DNA of 64,000 bases from Patiria pectinifera (lineage: Eukaryota > Echinodermata > Asteroidea > Valvatida > Asterinidae), in the NCBI GenBank assembly GCA_029964075.1, contig CM057135.1, forward strand, positions 1,845,001 through 1,909,000, given 5' to 3'. The position numbers and the translations under genes are program-made. Below, piece after piece: positions 22,385 to 33,654 of the stretch. Within the stretch, counting starts at the first letter, position 1, and every line of letters begins with the position of its first letter. Under the pieces are notes generated by a model. The model ran no database searches. It was not told the origin of the DNA and saw nothing but the letters and a program-made list of their open reading frames with translations.

Positions 22385-24080
22385 GTTAGACTGGCTGGGA
22401 ATTTATGATTTGGCGATGTATCTTTGGCCATTGATAAAGAGTTGCCAATTACAAAAGTTTGGTTTCTTGCCTTCTTGGAACTCCTTTCTCATGACATCTT
22501 TCAGGCTTCTCTTTTTATGCTGCATGAGCTGCTTGGAGGTCCTGGACCATGTAGATTCCACACTCTGCAAGATCCTTTTTTCCTCGAAGGAGTACTACTT
22601 GTTCTTCAGGCGGTAAATAAACTTTACCAGGATGTGACGAGGTTTATCTGAAGGTGTCTTCGGAATCCGACCGGAACGATGTGCATTTTCAATCTTTGGT
22701 TCGAGGTTGCATTTTTCCACCAGGATCTGCTTTTTTTTCTCGTAGGGGTATGATGGCGACTCGTCAACAAGTTTCGGAATGCCTCCGAATCTAAGATTGT
22801 AACTTCTTGAGTACCGTTCCAAGTGCAACGTAGCCTCCTCCAGCTGGGCAATTTTACGATCTGCCAGTTGAATCTTGGTAGTCACGTTGGCGAGGTTCGA
22901 AGAAAGTGACTTATTTCCAGCCTAAAAGCTCCTCTACCGCTTGAGAAGTATAGGTGACGGATTTCTCTAGTTCATCATGTTTGTCTTCCATTTTGGTGAT
23001 TCTCGACAGAAGAGACTGCTGGTTTGTGATGAATACGCCCAGTTTCTCTTGAATACCACATTTCATATCGTGCAATAGATGCTGGTGTGTTGCCATCACT
23101 CAATTGTTGTTAAGGTGCGTCATTCGAGCCAGTCATGTCGGTAGACGAACAAGACGCCATCCAATGAGCTTTTCGCTCAGGTTACAAGAAACGGCCAATC
23201 AAAACGGAATATGAAGATGGAACAACGAAATGACCGTACATGGGTAACCCAATAGAAATGCGAGACGGGATAAGTAGGCTACACAAAGGACTGTCAAATT
23301 AGCCGCTCAAGTAAGCAGACCCAAAGATCCTATATCTTTGGGAATGTTTTATTTCGAACAGAGGGGTGCTAGCTGTGTCTCCGTGATCTTTAGTTATGCA
23401 CTTTGAGGCGTCAAAGTAAAATCCACATTTCTGCTTGCAAAAAAAGAATGGCACTTTTAAAACGAGCGACATCACTTTTAAAACAAAATTTCTGCTATAG
23501 CAGGAAATGGGAAAACGCAGTTGTCCCCTTTTGGAGCATCATAACTTTTGCACGTAAGAATTTGAGATTTTTACGTCCACTTTTGAGGCACCGGGATTGT
23601 CGAAAAAGTAAAATCCAAATTTCTGCTAGCAGAAAATTGAACTTTTTAAAAATCCAGTGTGGCCATTTCAAAAACTTTAATTTCTACTAGCAGAATATGA
23701 AAAAATACGGTTGTCCACTTTTGACGCACCATACATTTTTGCTAGTAAGATTTTGAGATTTTTAATTGTCCAATTTTGAGGCACCCAGATTGTCGTAAAA
23801 GTAAAATCCAAATTGTTGTTAAGGTGCGTCATTCGAGCCAGTCATGTCGGTAGAAACAAGACGATTTTTTGTCCTTTTTGGGCGGCATGTCGGACTAGAT
23901 GCAGCGCAGAAAGTACCTTGGCTGGAAAGCAAACTGGGAGAACAAGATGTTACAGGAGTCCGCAGCTCAGGAGGTTGATAAAAAGGCGGTTTTGTTTAAA
24001 TTTGTGTAGCAGATTTTCAGAGTGTGTCAATCCATTAAAGAGCGCCGTCAAGGTTTTAACCGCCAATGCTCTAAAAAAAT
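22385..24080 (-). mobile_element. L1-clade LINE: 5' end and ORF1, split by a duplicated block
   Basis: Minus-strand ORF1 starts MPPKKDKKSS at 23888. After an inserted block (23152-23811) the frame resumes as MATHQHLLHDMKCGIQEK with a coiled-coil segment. The RRM-like part follows (RYSRSYNLRFGGIP, ENAHRSGRIP), then a C-terminal domain ending near 22407. Order coiled coil, RRM, CTD is that of L1 ORF1p, an RNA-binding chaperone. Frame changes occur near 22620 and 22915. There is no ORF2 after it, so the copy is 3'-truncated, which is unusual for a LINE and suggests later rearrangement. Confidence 0.75.
23152..23811. repeat. Repeat block copy 2, inserted in L1 ORF1
   Basis: Nearly identical to 21088-21755. 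It is flanked on both sides by the same roughly 44-bp L1 sequence (ttgttgttaaggtgcgtcat...catgtcggtag at 23104-23146 and 23814-23856). The joins share short words with the source (cgccatccaatgagc; ccaaatt). Confidence 0.85.
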
Positions 24081-24082
24081 AG

Positions 24083-25360
24083 TAGCTTTTACAAATAAGG
24101 TCTCAAACCATCATGCATTTTTTTTACTTGGAGTGCCATGTTAATGGGTGCGTAACAAACTGTTATTACCTTGACAGTTCCTTGCAGGAGCTAGGACTAG
24201 TAGGAGCTCGATACTACAGTCATGAGTGCCCTGAATCTTCCTCATTGAATTGCCCCAAACACAATCCATCATCAACAAAAAATAGAATACAGGCTTTCAT
24301 CAAACAGGAAATACTCATAAATTTAATTGGTCATCAGACATGTCACGGGATCAATTACAATATTAAATCTTAGGATATCTTCATCTGTTCATTGTCATAG
24401 ATATAATTATGATGTAAATAACCAAAACACCATGACAGCTAGCCTTACAGCACAGTACTGAAAATGAAATATAATGCAGCTTCTATAAAGTACTATAATT
24501 TCCATAAGCGCCATACAGTATGCACAAAAAAAACATGCAAAAACACACAACTCCATTGAGAACACTACCGTTTGTTTGTCATTGTCTGTAAACACAAGCA
24601 TGACAAATATTATGAAAACGACATTCGGCATGGCTAGGCTAGACCATAGGTAGACCATGAAACAAGATTGAAATCATTTGATGAAACTCACCCAGGCTTC
24701 ATGTAGGATGATTGACCAAGTTGACCGTGATATTCTCCATGTCCACCATTCTTGGCACTCCGCCTGCCTGCTCGCATGCTGCGATGTATGGGCTTACTAA
24801 GTGCGATTGTTATCTTAAGAATGACTTTCATAGAAACATGCATGTTACTTATTTGAGTGATCAAAGCATTTCATTGATTTCCAGCATGCAATAATGGTTG
24901 CAATTCATGTCCAGTAATGTTCAACAACAACAGTTTGATGTGCATGTATACAGGTTAAAGGCCTACTGTGATTCAAACTTCCCTCCAACCGTCATGTGTG
25001 TGCATGTACACAGGATGTGTACTGTGTGTGGTGGAATGTACATGTACATGTACTTGCTGTGTGCATCAAGTTCACACTGTGGTTTCTTGCAGTGTGTACA
25101 GAACTGTTATATAACACATTGTTATTGCATGAGTGAAGTTATATAACCACCAAGTGCTCAGCGATTATGTAATATATACTGGTGGAAATAATAATTATTT
25201 CTATTTGACATATGTTTAGTATCTTAATTCACACGAAAAAAAACAACAATACACATTCATTTCATACAAATGTTAGTCGAAAATTTACTACAAGTTACAA
25301 TTAAGAAGCTTGGCCGAAAATAATTAATTTTGCATGTGAAACTGTTTTTATTCGACGACT
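24083..25360. other. Non-coding, no gene recognised
   Basis: AT-rich sequence with gtacatgtacatgtac (about 25037) and gcatgt words. No coding similarity or clear element was seen. Confidence 0.35.
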
Positions 25361-25369
25361 GTATAACCA

Positions 25370-25985
25370 ATTGAGCACCACTGACATTACCATTAGTACC
25401 ATTTAGCAGCAATGGTTGCCATACAAAACCCATACGAGTACCATTTGATATTGATTTCAACCATTGAGCAACACTGATTTACCTTACCATTGGTACCATT
25501 CAGTACCAAATGGTTTTCATACAATACCATTGAGCAACACTGATTTACTATTGGTACCATTCAGCACCAATTGGTTTCATACAATACCATTGAGCACAAC
25601 TGATTCACCATTGGTACCATTCAGCACCAATTTGTTGGCATACAATACCATTGAGCACCACTGATTTACCATTGGTACCATTCAGCACCAACTGGTTTTC
25701 ATACAATACGTATATTGAGCACCACTGATTTACCATTGGTACCATTCAGCACCAATTGGTTTTCATACAATACCATACGAGCACCATTTGCTAGTGTTTC
25801 AAACATTGAGCATGATGGATTTTACCATTGGATACCATTGGTTATGTTTGGTTACCATATATCACGAATGGTTTACCATATGAAACCATACAGGTACCAT
25901 TTGTTAACCATTAGTACCAATGATTTTACCGTTCAAAACCATTCAGGTACAATGGTTACCATTGGTTACCATTGGTTACCATAGT
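25370..25985. repeat. Minisatellite built on accattggtaccatt, about 62-bp unit
   Basis: Units of the form accattgagcaccactgatt + taccattggtaccattcagc + accaattggttttcatacaa recur from about 25440 to 25790. They then degenerate into shorter accattggttaccatt units to 25985. The words ttggtacc and ggtaccat form short palindromes. Open frames here are repeat artefacts. Confidence 0.85.
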
Positions 25986-26272
25986 AACACCATTGGATTT
26001 TTTTTGGTAAGGGCAGACGCTTTTGCCCAAAGACCCTTGCACAATTGAAGTAGCTGATGAATTTGATAATCATCGGTCTTGGTCATTGTTTGCCTTTGTT
26101 GTCGTGGCTGATTTGTGTGGGCTTCCCAGGCAATGAGCCCGATCAAGGTCTTGTATGGCCAAGAATGCATTTGGCATGACCCTCTTGAGATGGATGGGTT
26201 GTCTACCAATTTTGCCACCAGGGCATCTGCGACAGCTGCGACGATGAGTTTAGTTCGTCATCGACGGCGCAC

Positions 26273-26971
26273 GTGTTGTACATGCTGAGTTCTGAGTTTG
26301 AACCTTGTCACCTTGACCTCGTAAATTGTGCACTCCCGACTTCAGCCACCACAGCTATCAATTGGCATCACTTTTTATACCGTCAAGAATTAGAAGCGGA
26401 ACAGGGAGCCGGCGGCACACCATTCCCTGTTGTAATGCATGATGGAAAGAATGACCGACACCGATATGAGGGGGACAAGGCGGGCAAGGGCAGGAAACGC
26501 ACTGCAGCCACGAGGGGTGAACGTCCCAGCAGCTCAAAATGGTCGGTGTCAACCCTACAAAGGAAGCCGAATCCACAGAAACCTAGGTCCAAACCAGCTC
26601 CAACAAACTCAACCGTCGCCACCTCCTACCCTTGTCGCGAGGGAAATTGCGGCAAGAAATTTGCATCGAGGGCAAGCCTATCCAGACATGTACGGGAGGT
26701 GCATGCCGACCCATCGCCCTTCATGTGCACCACCTGCGGGGAGTGCTTCACGAGGCCGATTCCCACAAGCATGATGGTAAGAAAGATTGCACCAAGCCTC
26801 AAGCATCTGAGTCGCGTTCCCCATCCACCATGCCACCAGAGCCAGAACTACAGCTTCTCCCGGTCCCATCAACAAGCTGAACCTCCATGCCACCGGCCAC
26901 CTCAAGACTGGAGGAAAGTCGTTGAAGCTTCATACTCCGGCAGCTTCACGCCGAGATGGCTCCCGTGGTAA
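26273..26971 (+). CDS. Protein with one good C2H2 zinc finger, element-like fragment
   Basis: A 232-residue open frame. After a basic, low-complexity region comes YPCREGNCGKKFASRASL...RHVREVH, a C-x4-C-x12-H-x4-H finger. It is followed by FMCTTCGECF, the first half of a second finger whose His half lies in another frame near 26750 (a one-base slip is likely). Fingers of this kind occur at the N-terminus of several non-LTR retrotransposons and in host regulators; neither can be chosen. The true start and neighbours are not evident. Confidence 0.45.
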   Translation: MLYMLSSEFEPCHLDLVNCALPTSATTAINWHHFLYRQELEAEQGAGGTPFPVVMHDGKNDRHRYEGDKAGKGRKRTAATRGERPSSSKWSVSTLQRKPNPQKPRSKPAPTNSTVATSYPCREGNCGKKFASRASLSRHVREVHADPSPFMCTTCGECFTRPIPTSMMVRKIAPSLKHLSRVPHPPCHQSQNYSFSRSHQQAEPPCHRPPQDWRKVVEASYSGSFTPRWLPW

Positions 26972-27099
26972 GCTCGTCAACGGAAATTGACGACCCGGCG
27001 GAGGAGATGGTGGCAGATCACATAGAGGTTACCACCATCACCCGAGTTTTCCGCCAAGGGGTACTGTACAACCAGAAAGAAGCCAAGCAGGACTATTAT

Positions 27100-27290
27100 T
27101 TTTAAAGAGATAATGGAATTAAGTCATAAAGCTCATGTATAAAGTTACTCAGAAATTGTCAAGTAATATATAAAAGTTAAAGAGAGTTTTTAAGTTTAAA
27201 GTTTTAAAGCTCAGTTAAGGTTTTAAAGTTTTACAGTTGATCATAAAAGTTAAAACATTGAGGACCGAGTTATCTTTAAAGAGTAAGTTA
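27100..27290. other. Low-complexity aagtttt-rich stretch
   Basis: Repeated aaagttttaaag and taaagttaaa words give a simple-sequence bias; there is no gene. Confidence 0.5.
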
Positions 27291-28540
27291 TGAACTACTT
27301 GGTTTTGTTAGTAATGTGCAAATATAACTTTAATAGAAGTAGACCAAACATGGAACCTTGTGGAACCCCATGGCGAATTTCTTGGCACGATGAGTTAACG
27401 TTTTTGAAGAAATTGAATTGTTGCCTTTGGCAACAATTCACTTTCTTGGTATTCTGTTTGTTATCAAGGGCAGTGGTAACTTTTTCAGCAGATTAGATAA
27501 GTGCCATGTCTGTAGAGTGAATTGCTAGGAAACCGTACTGGTGATCGGAAAGAAGATGAAACTGAGAGATGAACTTGGAGAGTCTGTTGTAGAAAAGTCT
27601 GTTGTAGAAAGGCAAGGAAGAATAGCAATAGGTTTAAAGCCAGTGGTTGCTGATGTTACATTTATCACAGCTTTTGAAGATGGGAATGACTTTAGCAACC
27701 TTAAGATTTGAAGGAAACATCCAGTAATGAAAGTAAGGTTGGAAATATGGGCAAATTTTATAAGCCAGAGAAGCACCAACAAATAGAGAAGTAAGTGTTG
27801 AAGGAGTTGGGTACTTCAGTAGGATCTCGTACGATGTGCTCGCCAATGGAAAACTCGTCAGGGAGATCAGCTCTTTTGTTCTTGTTCAAGATACTGTTGA
27901 TTTTCAAGACGAACAATTTCATGCTGGCTTCGTTGGAATACAGTTTATGGCCAAAGTAATTTCTTTTGGCTGATCTGATGACGGACGTTAGACGATTACG
28001 ATACTGCTTATACAGGCGCTCGTTAGCAGTTGAGGAATTACGTAAGAAACGTCGATAGAGCCTGTGTTTATGATCGGATGATTTGATGAGAGACTGATAT
28101 ATCCAGGGCTGATTTCTGGAAGAACGATCTCTAGATTTTACAGACAACGGAAAATGAAGATTGTAAAGTGATTTAAAGATTAAAAGAAAAGAATTGTAAG
28201 CAGAATCAACTTGGTCACTCTCATAAACTTCGCTCCAGTCCAAGGCTTCGAAATCTGCAGTGAATGAACGAATCCTTGTAGGATTGATTTCCTGACAACA
28301 CACGTGTAACGAGACGATGCTGAATTCTAGAGAGAAAAAAAAAGGAGTCACCTGAAAAAGGGGTAGATGATCCGTGATGTCTGAGTATTGGATCCCTGCA
28401 GAAATGTCCTGGTCATTTTTGGTTAGAGTGTTGTCCATTAGGGTAGCTCTGTGAGGTTGGATGCAGGTTGGTTTGTCAAACATTAGCAAAGAAAACATAA
28501 GCAAAGTAGACATTCACAAAAATCACTTGTGGGCTGGTGG
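27270..28540 (-). mobile_element. Decayed LINE fragment (endonuclease end plus RT start)
   Basis: The minus strand encodes an endonuclease C-terminal motif (SDITDHLPLF around 28375) and a long helical linker (RNQPWIYQSLIKSSDHKHRL). RT motifs then follow in different frames: LKVAKVIPIFKSCDKCNISN (around 27700), then HGVPQGSM (around 27360). The order is that of an APE-type LINE in the CR1/L2/RTE range. Several frame changes and gaps show long decay. There is no 3' end or tail. Confidence 0.7.
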
Positions 28541-28564
28541 TCAGTTAAGTAAATTGAGATTTAG

Positions 28565-29835
28565 TCAGGCAGCTTAGGCCAGCTTTTGGAATGGATGTGG
28601 ACATTCTGAACACAAACGCCTATTTTTCCATACATGCTACTTATTGCCTTAGCTTTCAATTTTTGATAGGAACCAACTTATCCAATACAATATAGCGGCC
28701 ATCTTCGATTTTATAGATTGTTGCCATTGAAAACGTTTTTTTTTTTACTCATATCTCATCTTCTAAGCCACTTAGGATTAAAGTTTTGGTGTTTAAACAT
28801 ACTTTTTCAGGGTCAAGGAATACAAATGTACCATTTGGGACAGTGTCGGATGGTTTGTTTGTCTTGATACAGTATTGTTGCCATATTATTTTTGAAGATG
28901 GCCGCCAGCATTGAAAACTACATGTATTGCATCTTTAAGCCACTTAATATTGAAATATTAGTCTAACATATATGTTCAGGGTCAAAGAACGCAACTGAAC
29001 CATTTGGGTTAGTGCTTTAAAGTTAATTTGTCCAGATACATTGCGGTGGCCATCTTGGATTTTAAATATAGCCACCATTGAAAACCTATATCTACCAGTA
29101 TCTGTTCTTCTAAACCACTTACATGTAGGATTACAAAATTTTGGCGTCCAAACATACATTTTCATGGTCAAGGAATGCAACTATACCATTTATGACAGTG
29201 TCAATTGTTCAGTTTGTACACTATTGTGTCCATTTTCGATTTTAAAGATGGCCGTCAGATAATAGTTGCATTTACTGATATCTCAGCTACTACCCCATAT
29301 CAAATCACAGTATAGGTGTCAAAACATACATTTTCAGGGTCAAGCAATACAACTCTTTTATTCAGAGGAGACCAAGATGATTTTATTTCTACACACAAAA
29401 TAGTCAAACTGAAGGTAAAATCTCTAACAGAATACCATTGATGTATTCTGCAGTTACCGAAAAACTGTATGAAGTATAAGTAAAAGAACATTATGTGAAA
29501 ATTAATGTCATCACTCACAAAAGTTTACAGTTTAAAAGTGCTCACCCTAATTCTCACAATTGCAACCGCAGAGTTTATTGCACTCGGCAAGGTGCTATGC
29601 CTGCACGTCTTGCACCGCATTCACTTTGATTCTTCAAGCCTCACTAACTAGTTCACTGCAGGCTTTGGAAGCCACAGGTAACATGGTCCAGACAGGAACC
29701 AATTACTGTTTTTGTTCATGTTCGAGTACCTGATCCTAAACAGGCTTGTCCCCGTTGCTGAAACATCCCTTATCCCTCAGCAACCTGGATTACGACGTTG
29801 CAAGTCAAAACAAGCAAACTCTTAACCTGGCACAG
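28565..29835. repeat. R170 repeat, copy A (about 170-bp tandem units)
   Basis: Begins tcaggcagcttaggccagc at 28565. Units contain cagggtcaaggaatgcaac, tttgtccagatac, and attttaaagatggccgcc, spaced at about 166-185 bp (anchors near 28812, 28978, 29163, 29336). The tail (about 29560-29800) with gctttggaagccacaggt matches 58280-58832. Copy B is 57238-58834, and copy C (inverted) is 61426-61917. Confidence 0.8.
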
Positions 29836-30029
29836 CAAGCTGAGGATGGGTTTAAAATCGACAAATAAGTGGAGCTCTTTTAGTGGATCTTTTGGTCAAA
29901 GATGCCGCCTCCTGTAAAAGATCTTGGAATTGAACCAATACCTGGCATTTACGGATCATATCGGAGCCCTTCTCAAAGACAGATGATTCTTTGTTTTTCA
30001 AAGCAAAACGAAAACGCTGTCGACGGCCT

Positions 30030-31280
30030 ACCTCAAGGCACTGTGCTAGCTCCGTTGCTGTATAACGTCTAAACAAAACAAATCATAATTTAGTAGACCA
30101 GGACACTGAACGTTTCATTTACGCAGACGATCTTTGTGTTACATCTCAAAAGATTCCGTTCGAAGGCATTGAAGCAAAACTTACCTCAGCATTCAGCCGT
30201 CTCTAAACTATGAGCACTATCACCTCCGTGCCAATCTCGCTAAGACCCAAGCCTGCTCGTTCCATCTCAGGAACGTCAACCGCGAAGCCAACCGACCCCT
30301 TAACATCAAATGGTCTGGAACACTATTGACCCCTTGCAGCCATCCTGTGTACCTTAGGCTGACCCTCCATCGTATCCTGTCATTCTTGTCATCCAAATTT
30401 AGTTCCCTGTTACAACATCATAAAGAAATTGAACAACCTCCGAAAGGGGAGCCACCCCCCCCCCAAGATGAACCGTTTTGGCTCCATGCCATTCTTCAGC
30501 AGAGTATGCGTGCCCCGTCTGGGAAAGATCAGCCACTACCATGAAACCTGACCCAGCCTTAAACAACATGCAGTTTGATCACTGGATGCTTCAACCCCAC
30601 CAACACAAGTAATTTGCACATTTTTGCTGGCATTTCCTCTTCGGATTTCCAAAGGGAAGTTTCCAGCCGAGCTAAGATGTCCAAATATTAATGGCGAGTG
30701 TCGCCTTCTCCAGGGACGGCAAGCTTCGGCACAAAAGGTTGAAGTCAAGGAAAGCTTATTTGGCCATGTCCACTCCTTCACAACATCCAGGGAAGCTGCA
30801 AGACTCCAACACAGGAAGCAACGACTGGGAGCAAACGCCCACCAATTGTCATGGTTATGCTATACTTTCTAAATTGCAAAGAGTGAAATTAGGGACGAGA
30901 CGTTTTAGAGTGAAAATCACTCTCATTTTAAGTCGAAGCTCGAAAAAAACTTGATCGTTTCGATTGAAGGAATTTCACTCTAAAACGTCTAGTCCCTAGT
31001 TTCCAACTGTGGGAGTGAGTCTTCACTCGAATGGAGTGAATTTTCACTCTTTAGAATTTAGAGAGTAACAACGCCGGACAACGCCGGAAAACGCTACATC
31101 GACATGGGTTAAATGGAAAACCATCAGCCGCTTGAGCATCAGGACTAGCCGATCACAGACCCGCCTTAATCAAATGGAGCTACAAAAGTGGTTCAGTTGC
31201 ATGTAGTTGTGGAGAGGGAGAGTTGTATCACATCCTGTAGTGCCAGAGATTTCTACCTGCCTAGGTTCAAAGATGGCATT
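30030..31280 (+). mobile_element. LINE RT fragment, plus strand, jockey-like
   Basis: RT motif B (VDGLPQGTVLAPLLYNV) at about 30018, motif C (FIYADDLCVTSQ) at about 30117, then ANLAKTQACSFHL and a thumb. Farther on come HSLFGHV-like text near 30760 and a late CSCGEGELYHIL segment near 31190, in shifting frames. A foldback element at about 30888-31003 interrupts it. The 5' half is missing. Confidence 0.7.
30888..31003. mobile_element. Foldback element in the LINE fragment
   Basis: ttagggacgagacgttttag...agtgaaa pairs with tttcactctaaaacgtct...agtcccta. The arms are about 27-29 bp, and gagtgaa words repeat on the right side to about 31070. Confidence 0.65.
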
Positions 31281-31372
31281 GACCCAGCAAACGGGACGGT
31301 ATTGATACCAGCCAATTATGGGTTTCTTGTGGCAGTACCATACAGTTAAAATGGTACAAGACCAGAAGCGGG

Positions 31373-31925
31373 CTAATGCTGGCTCGATTGCACCAAAACG
31401 GTTCCGTGTTGACGGTACAGACACCACATGGTCGGAATTTGTCCATTGCTCGCCACTATTAAGTGGCAAGCGGTAATGGTAACACCGTTCATGAGTGAGT
31501 GTCTGATTAACTTTTTCAAGTTGTCTGCACGTTGAGTACAGTCCAGGGCAATTCGTCTTTTCTCTGTTGAGCATTTAAGTGAGAAGGCATACACGTCTTT
31601 CAGAGAAAGATCTGTTTGCTTTTGTTTTAAGACATTTTGTCTAAACGTGAGCCGAGCTTTAAGAGCCTTGACTTTGTGAGATGTCTTATCCATTTTCTCC
31701 AGGGATTCATCTACTTGCTGCTCAGTTTGCCACAATCCCAAATTAATTATGTCTGATGTCTGCTGCTCTTTCGTGCGCATTAGTCTCAGTTCAGCTGCTT
31801 CTGCTTGTTTTATTTTCTCAGCTATGGCAAGTCTTCTTGATTCTTGAATTGCCAGCTGCCGTTTCTTGAAAGCCTTGCGTACGTGTTGGACAGATCTCCT
31901 ACACTCTGAGAAAAGACGCTCCTTT
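31373..31925 (-). pseudogene. Unnamed metazoan family, C-terminal segment (part 3 of 3)
   Basis: Minus-strand frame with a basic, coiled-coil helix (RRLAIAEKIKQAE type, around 31840). Then come SDIINLGLWQTEQQVDESL and KVKALKARLTFRQNVLKQ, followed by KDVYAF. These match, from memory, the C-terminal end of a large uncharacterised protein family that is multi-copy in corals, anemones and lancelets. The part upstream continues beyond the LINE at 33655. The function is unknown; the long coiled coil suggests oligomerisation. Confidence 0.6.
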
Positions 31926-31936
31926 TAATAATAATG

Positions 31937-31984
<48 letters not shown>

Positions 31985-33654
31985 AAAGTATGTATATAGC
32001 GCTTTACAAAGAACAAAGCGCTTAACACTCATCCACAGCACAAAATTACAGGAAAGAAAAACAGACACAATACGATTACGAATGGACTTGGAACAGATGT
32101 GTCTTCAGGAGACGTTTGAATACAGGCAGCGAGACCGCCTCTCTCAGACAAGAAGGAAGCTCATTCCACACGCGAGGGGCGGCCACAACGAAAGAGCTAT
32201 CTCTGGCCTTCTTTCTACTTCTACGGACAGAAAGCCGGGTCTGATCGGATGATGAGCGGAGTCGCTGTATGTAAGAGTCAGGAATATTTGAGTGATGTGA
32301 ATGTACTAGGTCAACCAGATATGATGGAGCTTGAGTGTTGAGAATTTTGTATACAAGGGTGAAGATTTTGAAGGTTATCCTCTGTTTAACAGGTAACCAA
32401 TGTAGCTCTGCCAGCAGGCCTTCAGAAGACTGGTCCCGGCCGCATGCGAAGACCAGCCGAGCAGCCTTGTTTTGTAGGCGCTGTAACCGTTTCAGATCTT
32501 TCTCACGAGCACCTAGCAAAAGAGAGTTCGCATAATCAAGACGGGACAGGACCAGACTTCTGACGGCGTGATGGCAGGCATCCTGTGTAATAAACCGGCG
32601 AATACGCCACAGGTTGCGGATGTGGAAATTAACAGTTTTACACAGAGAGCCAACGTGATGAGACATTGTCAAAGAAGAATCTAGTGTGACTCCTAAATCT
32701 TTAATGGATGTGGAAGCTGGAATGGATAAGTCTCCCAATTCTAATTGGAGATCAGGGACACTAGCAACAACATGATTACTGGCGAAAACAATGAACTCAG
32801 TCTTGTCTCGGTTAAGCTTCAGCATGTTTAGAGACATCCATTCATTGATCATGAAAACGCAAGATGAAAAATTGCCAAGTACCTGATGACAGTCGCCTTC
32901 AGATTTAGGGTCAAACTCAGCATAAAGCTGGATATCATCTGCATATTCATGAAATGAAATGCCATGCCTACGAATTATCTCACCGATGGGATTGGTGTAC
33001 ATAATGCATCCCAACGGACCTACTACGGATCCCTGGGGTATTGAGTATGTGAAAATGTGCTCTTCAGACAAATCTCCTTTGATGGAAACCTTAGCTGTGC
33101 GGTCTTTTAGGTATGTGCTGAACCAAGACTCAACAGTTCCTTTTATTCCAAATTGGCTCTGGAGTCTCTGTAGAAGGATGCCGTGATCGACCGTGTCGAA
33201 AGCGGCCAACATGTCAAGCAAGACCATAAAAACAGCTTTGTTTTTATCCAGGGAACAAAGAATATCATTTTTGACCCTAAGAAGGGCAGTCTCGGTACTG
33301 TGATGATGCTTGTACGCGGACTGGAACTGTTCACCTAGTTTGTAGCTGTCCATGTGGTCAATAACTTGACATGTTACGGCCTTCTCTATAACCTTGGACA
33401 GAAGAGGTATGTTGGAAACAGGTCGATAACTCTTAAACTGATTTCGGTCAAGTGAACTCTTCTTAATTACGAGTAAGGATGGAGTGTTCAAGATTTGATG
33501 GGAAAATACCAGATGCGAGGGAGGCATTAACAATGTGTGTGATAACGGGGAGTAGAGTGGACAGATTTTCTTTAACCAACCAGGATGGTAAAGTATCTTA
33601 GGAAGACGCATGACGATTTGTTTAACGTCGTCACAAGTAATTCATGCTCAAATT
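31926..33654 (-). mobile_element. LINE of the CR1/L2 group, RT nearly intact, 5'-truncated
   Basis: The open frame 33611-32076 (511 residues) encodes the RT: KSSLDRNQFKSYRPVSN, then motif A FMVLLDMLAAFDTVDH, motif B IPQGSVVGPL, motif C YADDIQLY. The usual C-terminal text WNELPSCLREA...FKRLLKTHLF follows. The 3' UTR has tatatagcgctttacaaaga and ends in a (TAA)n tail at 31926-31982. The 5' end is cut in the pre-RT region at about 33654, the normal LINE truncation. There is no internal stop in the RT, so it is one of the youngest insertions here. It splits the unnamed-family gene. Confidence 0.85.

Noticed and set aside
21088-23811. Two 660-bp direct repeats as LTRs of a retrotransposon
   Set aside because: No TG..CA ends, no primer-binding site, no LTR-type coding between them; the interior is L1 ORF1 on the opposite strand and only the second copy has flank duplication.
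25370-25985. CRISPR-like array
   Set aside because: Repeats run head to tail without unique spacers and the window is eukaryotic; it is a minisatellite. The same applies to 63160-63365.
26358-26905. Minus-strand open frames opposite the zinc-finger frame
   Set aside because: They mirror the plus-strand frame and have no domain; the zinc-finger spacing supports the plus strand.
31926-31982. Independent (TAA)n microsatellite
   Set aside because: It sits exactly at the 3' end of the minus-strand LINE and is its tail.
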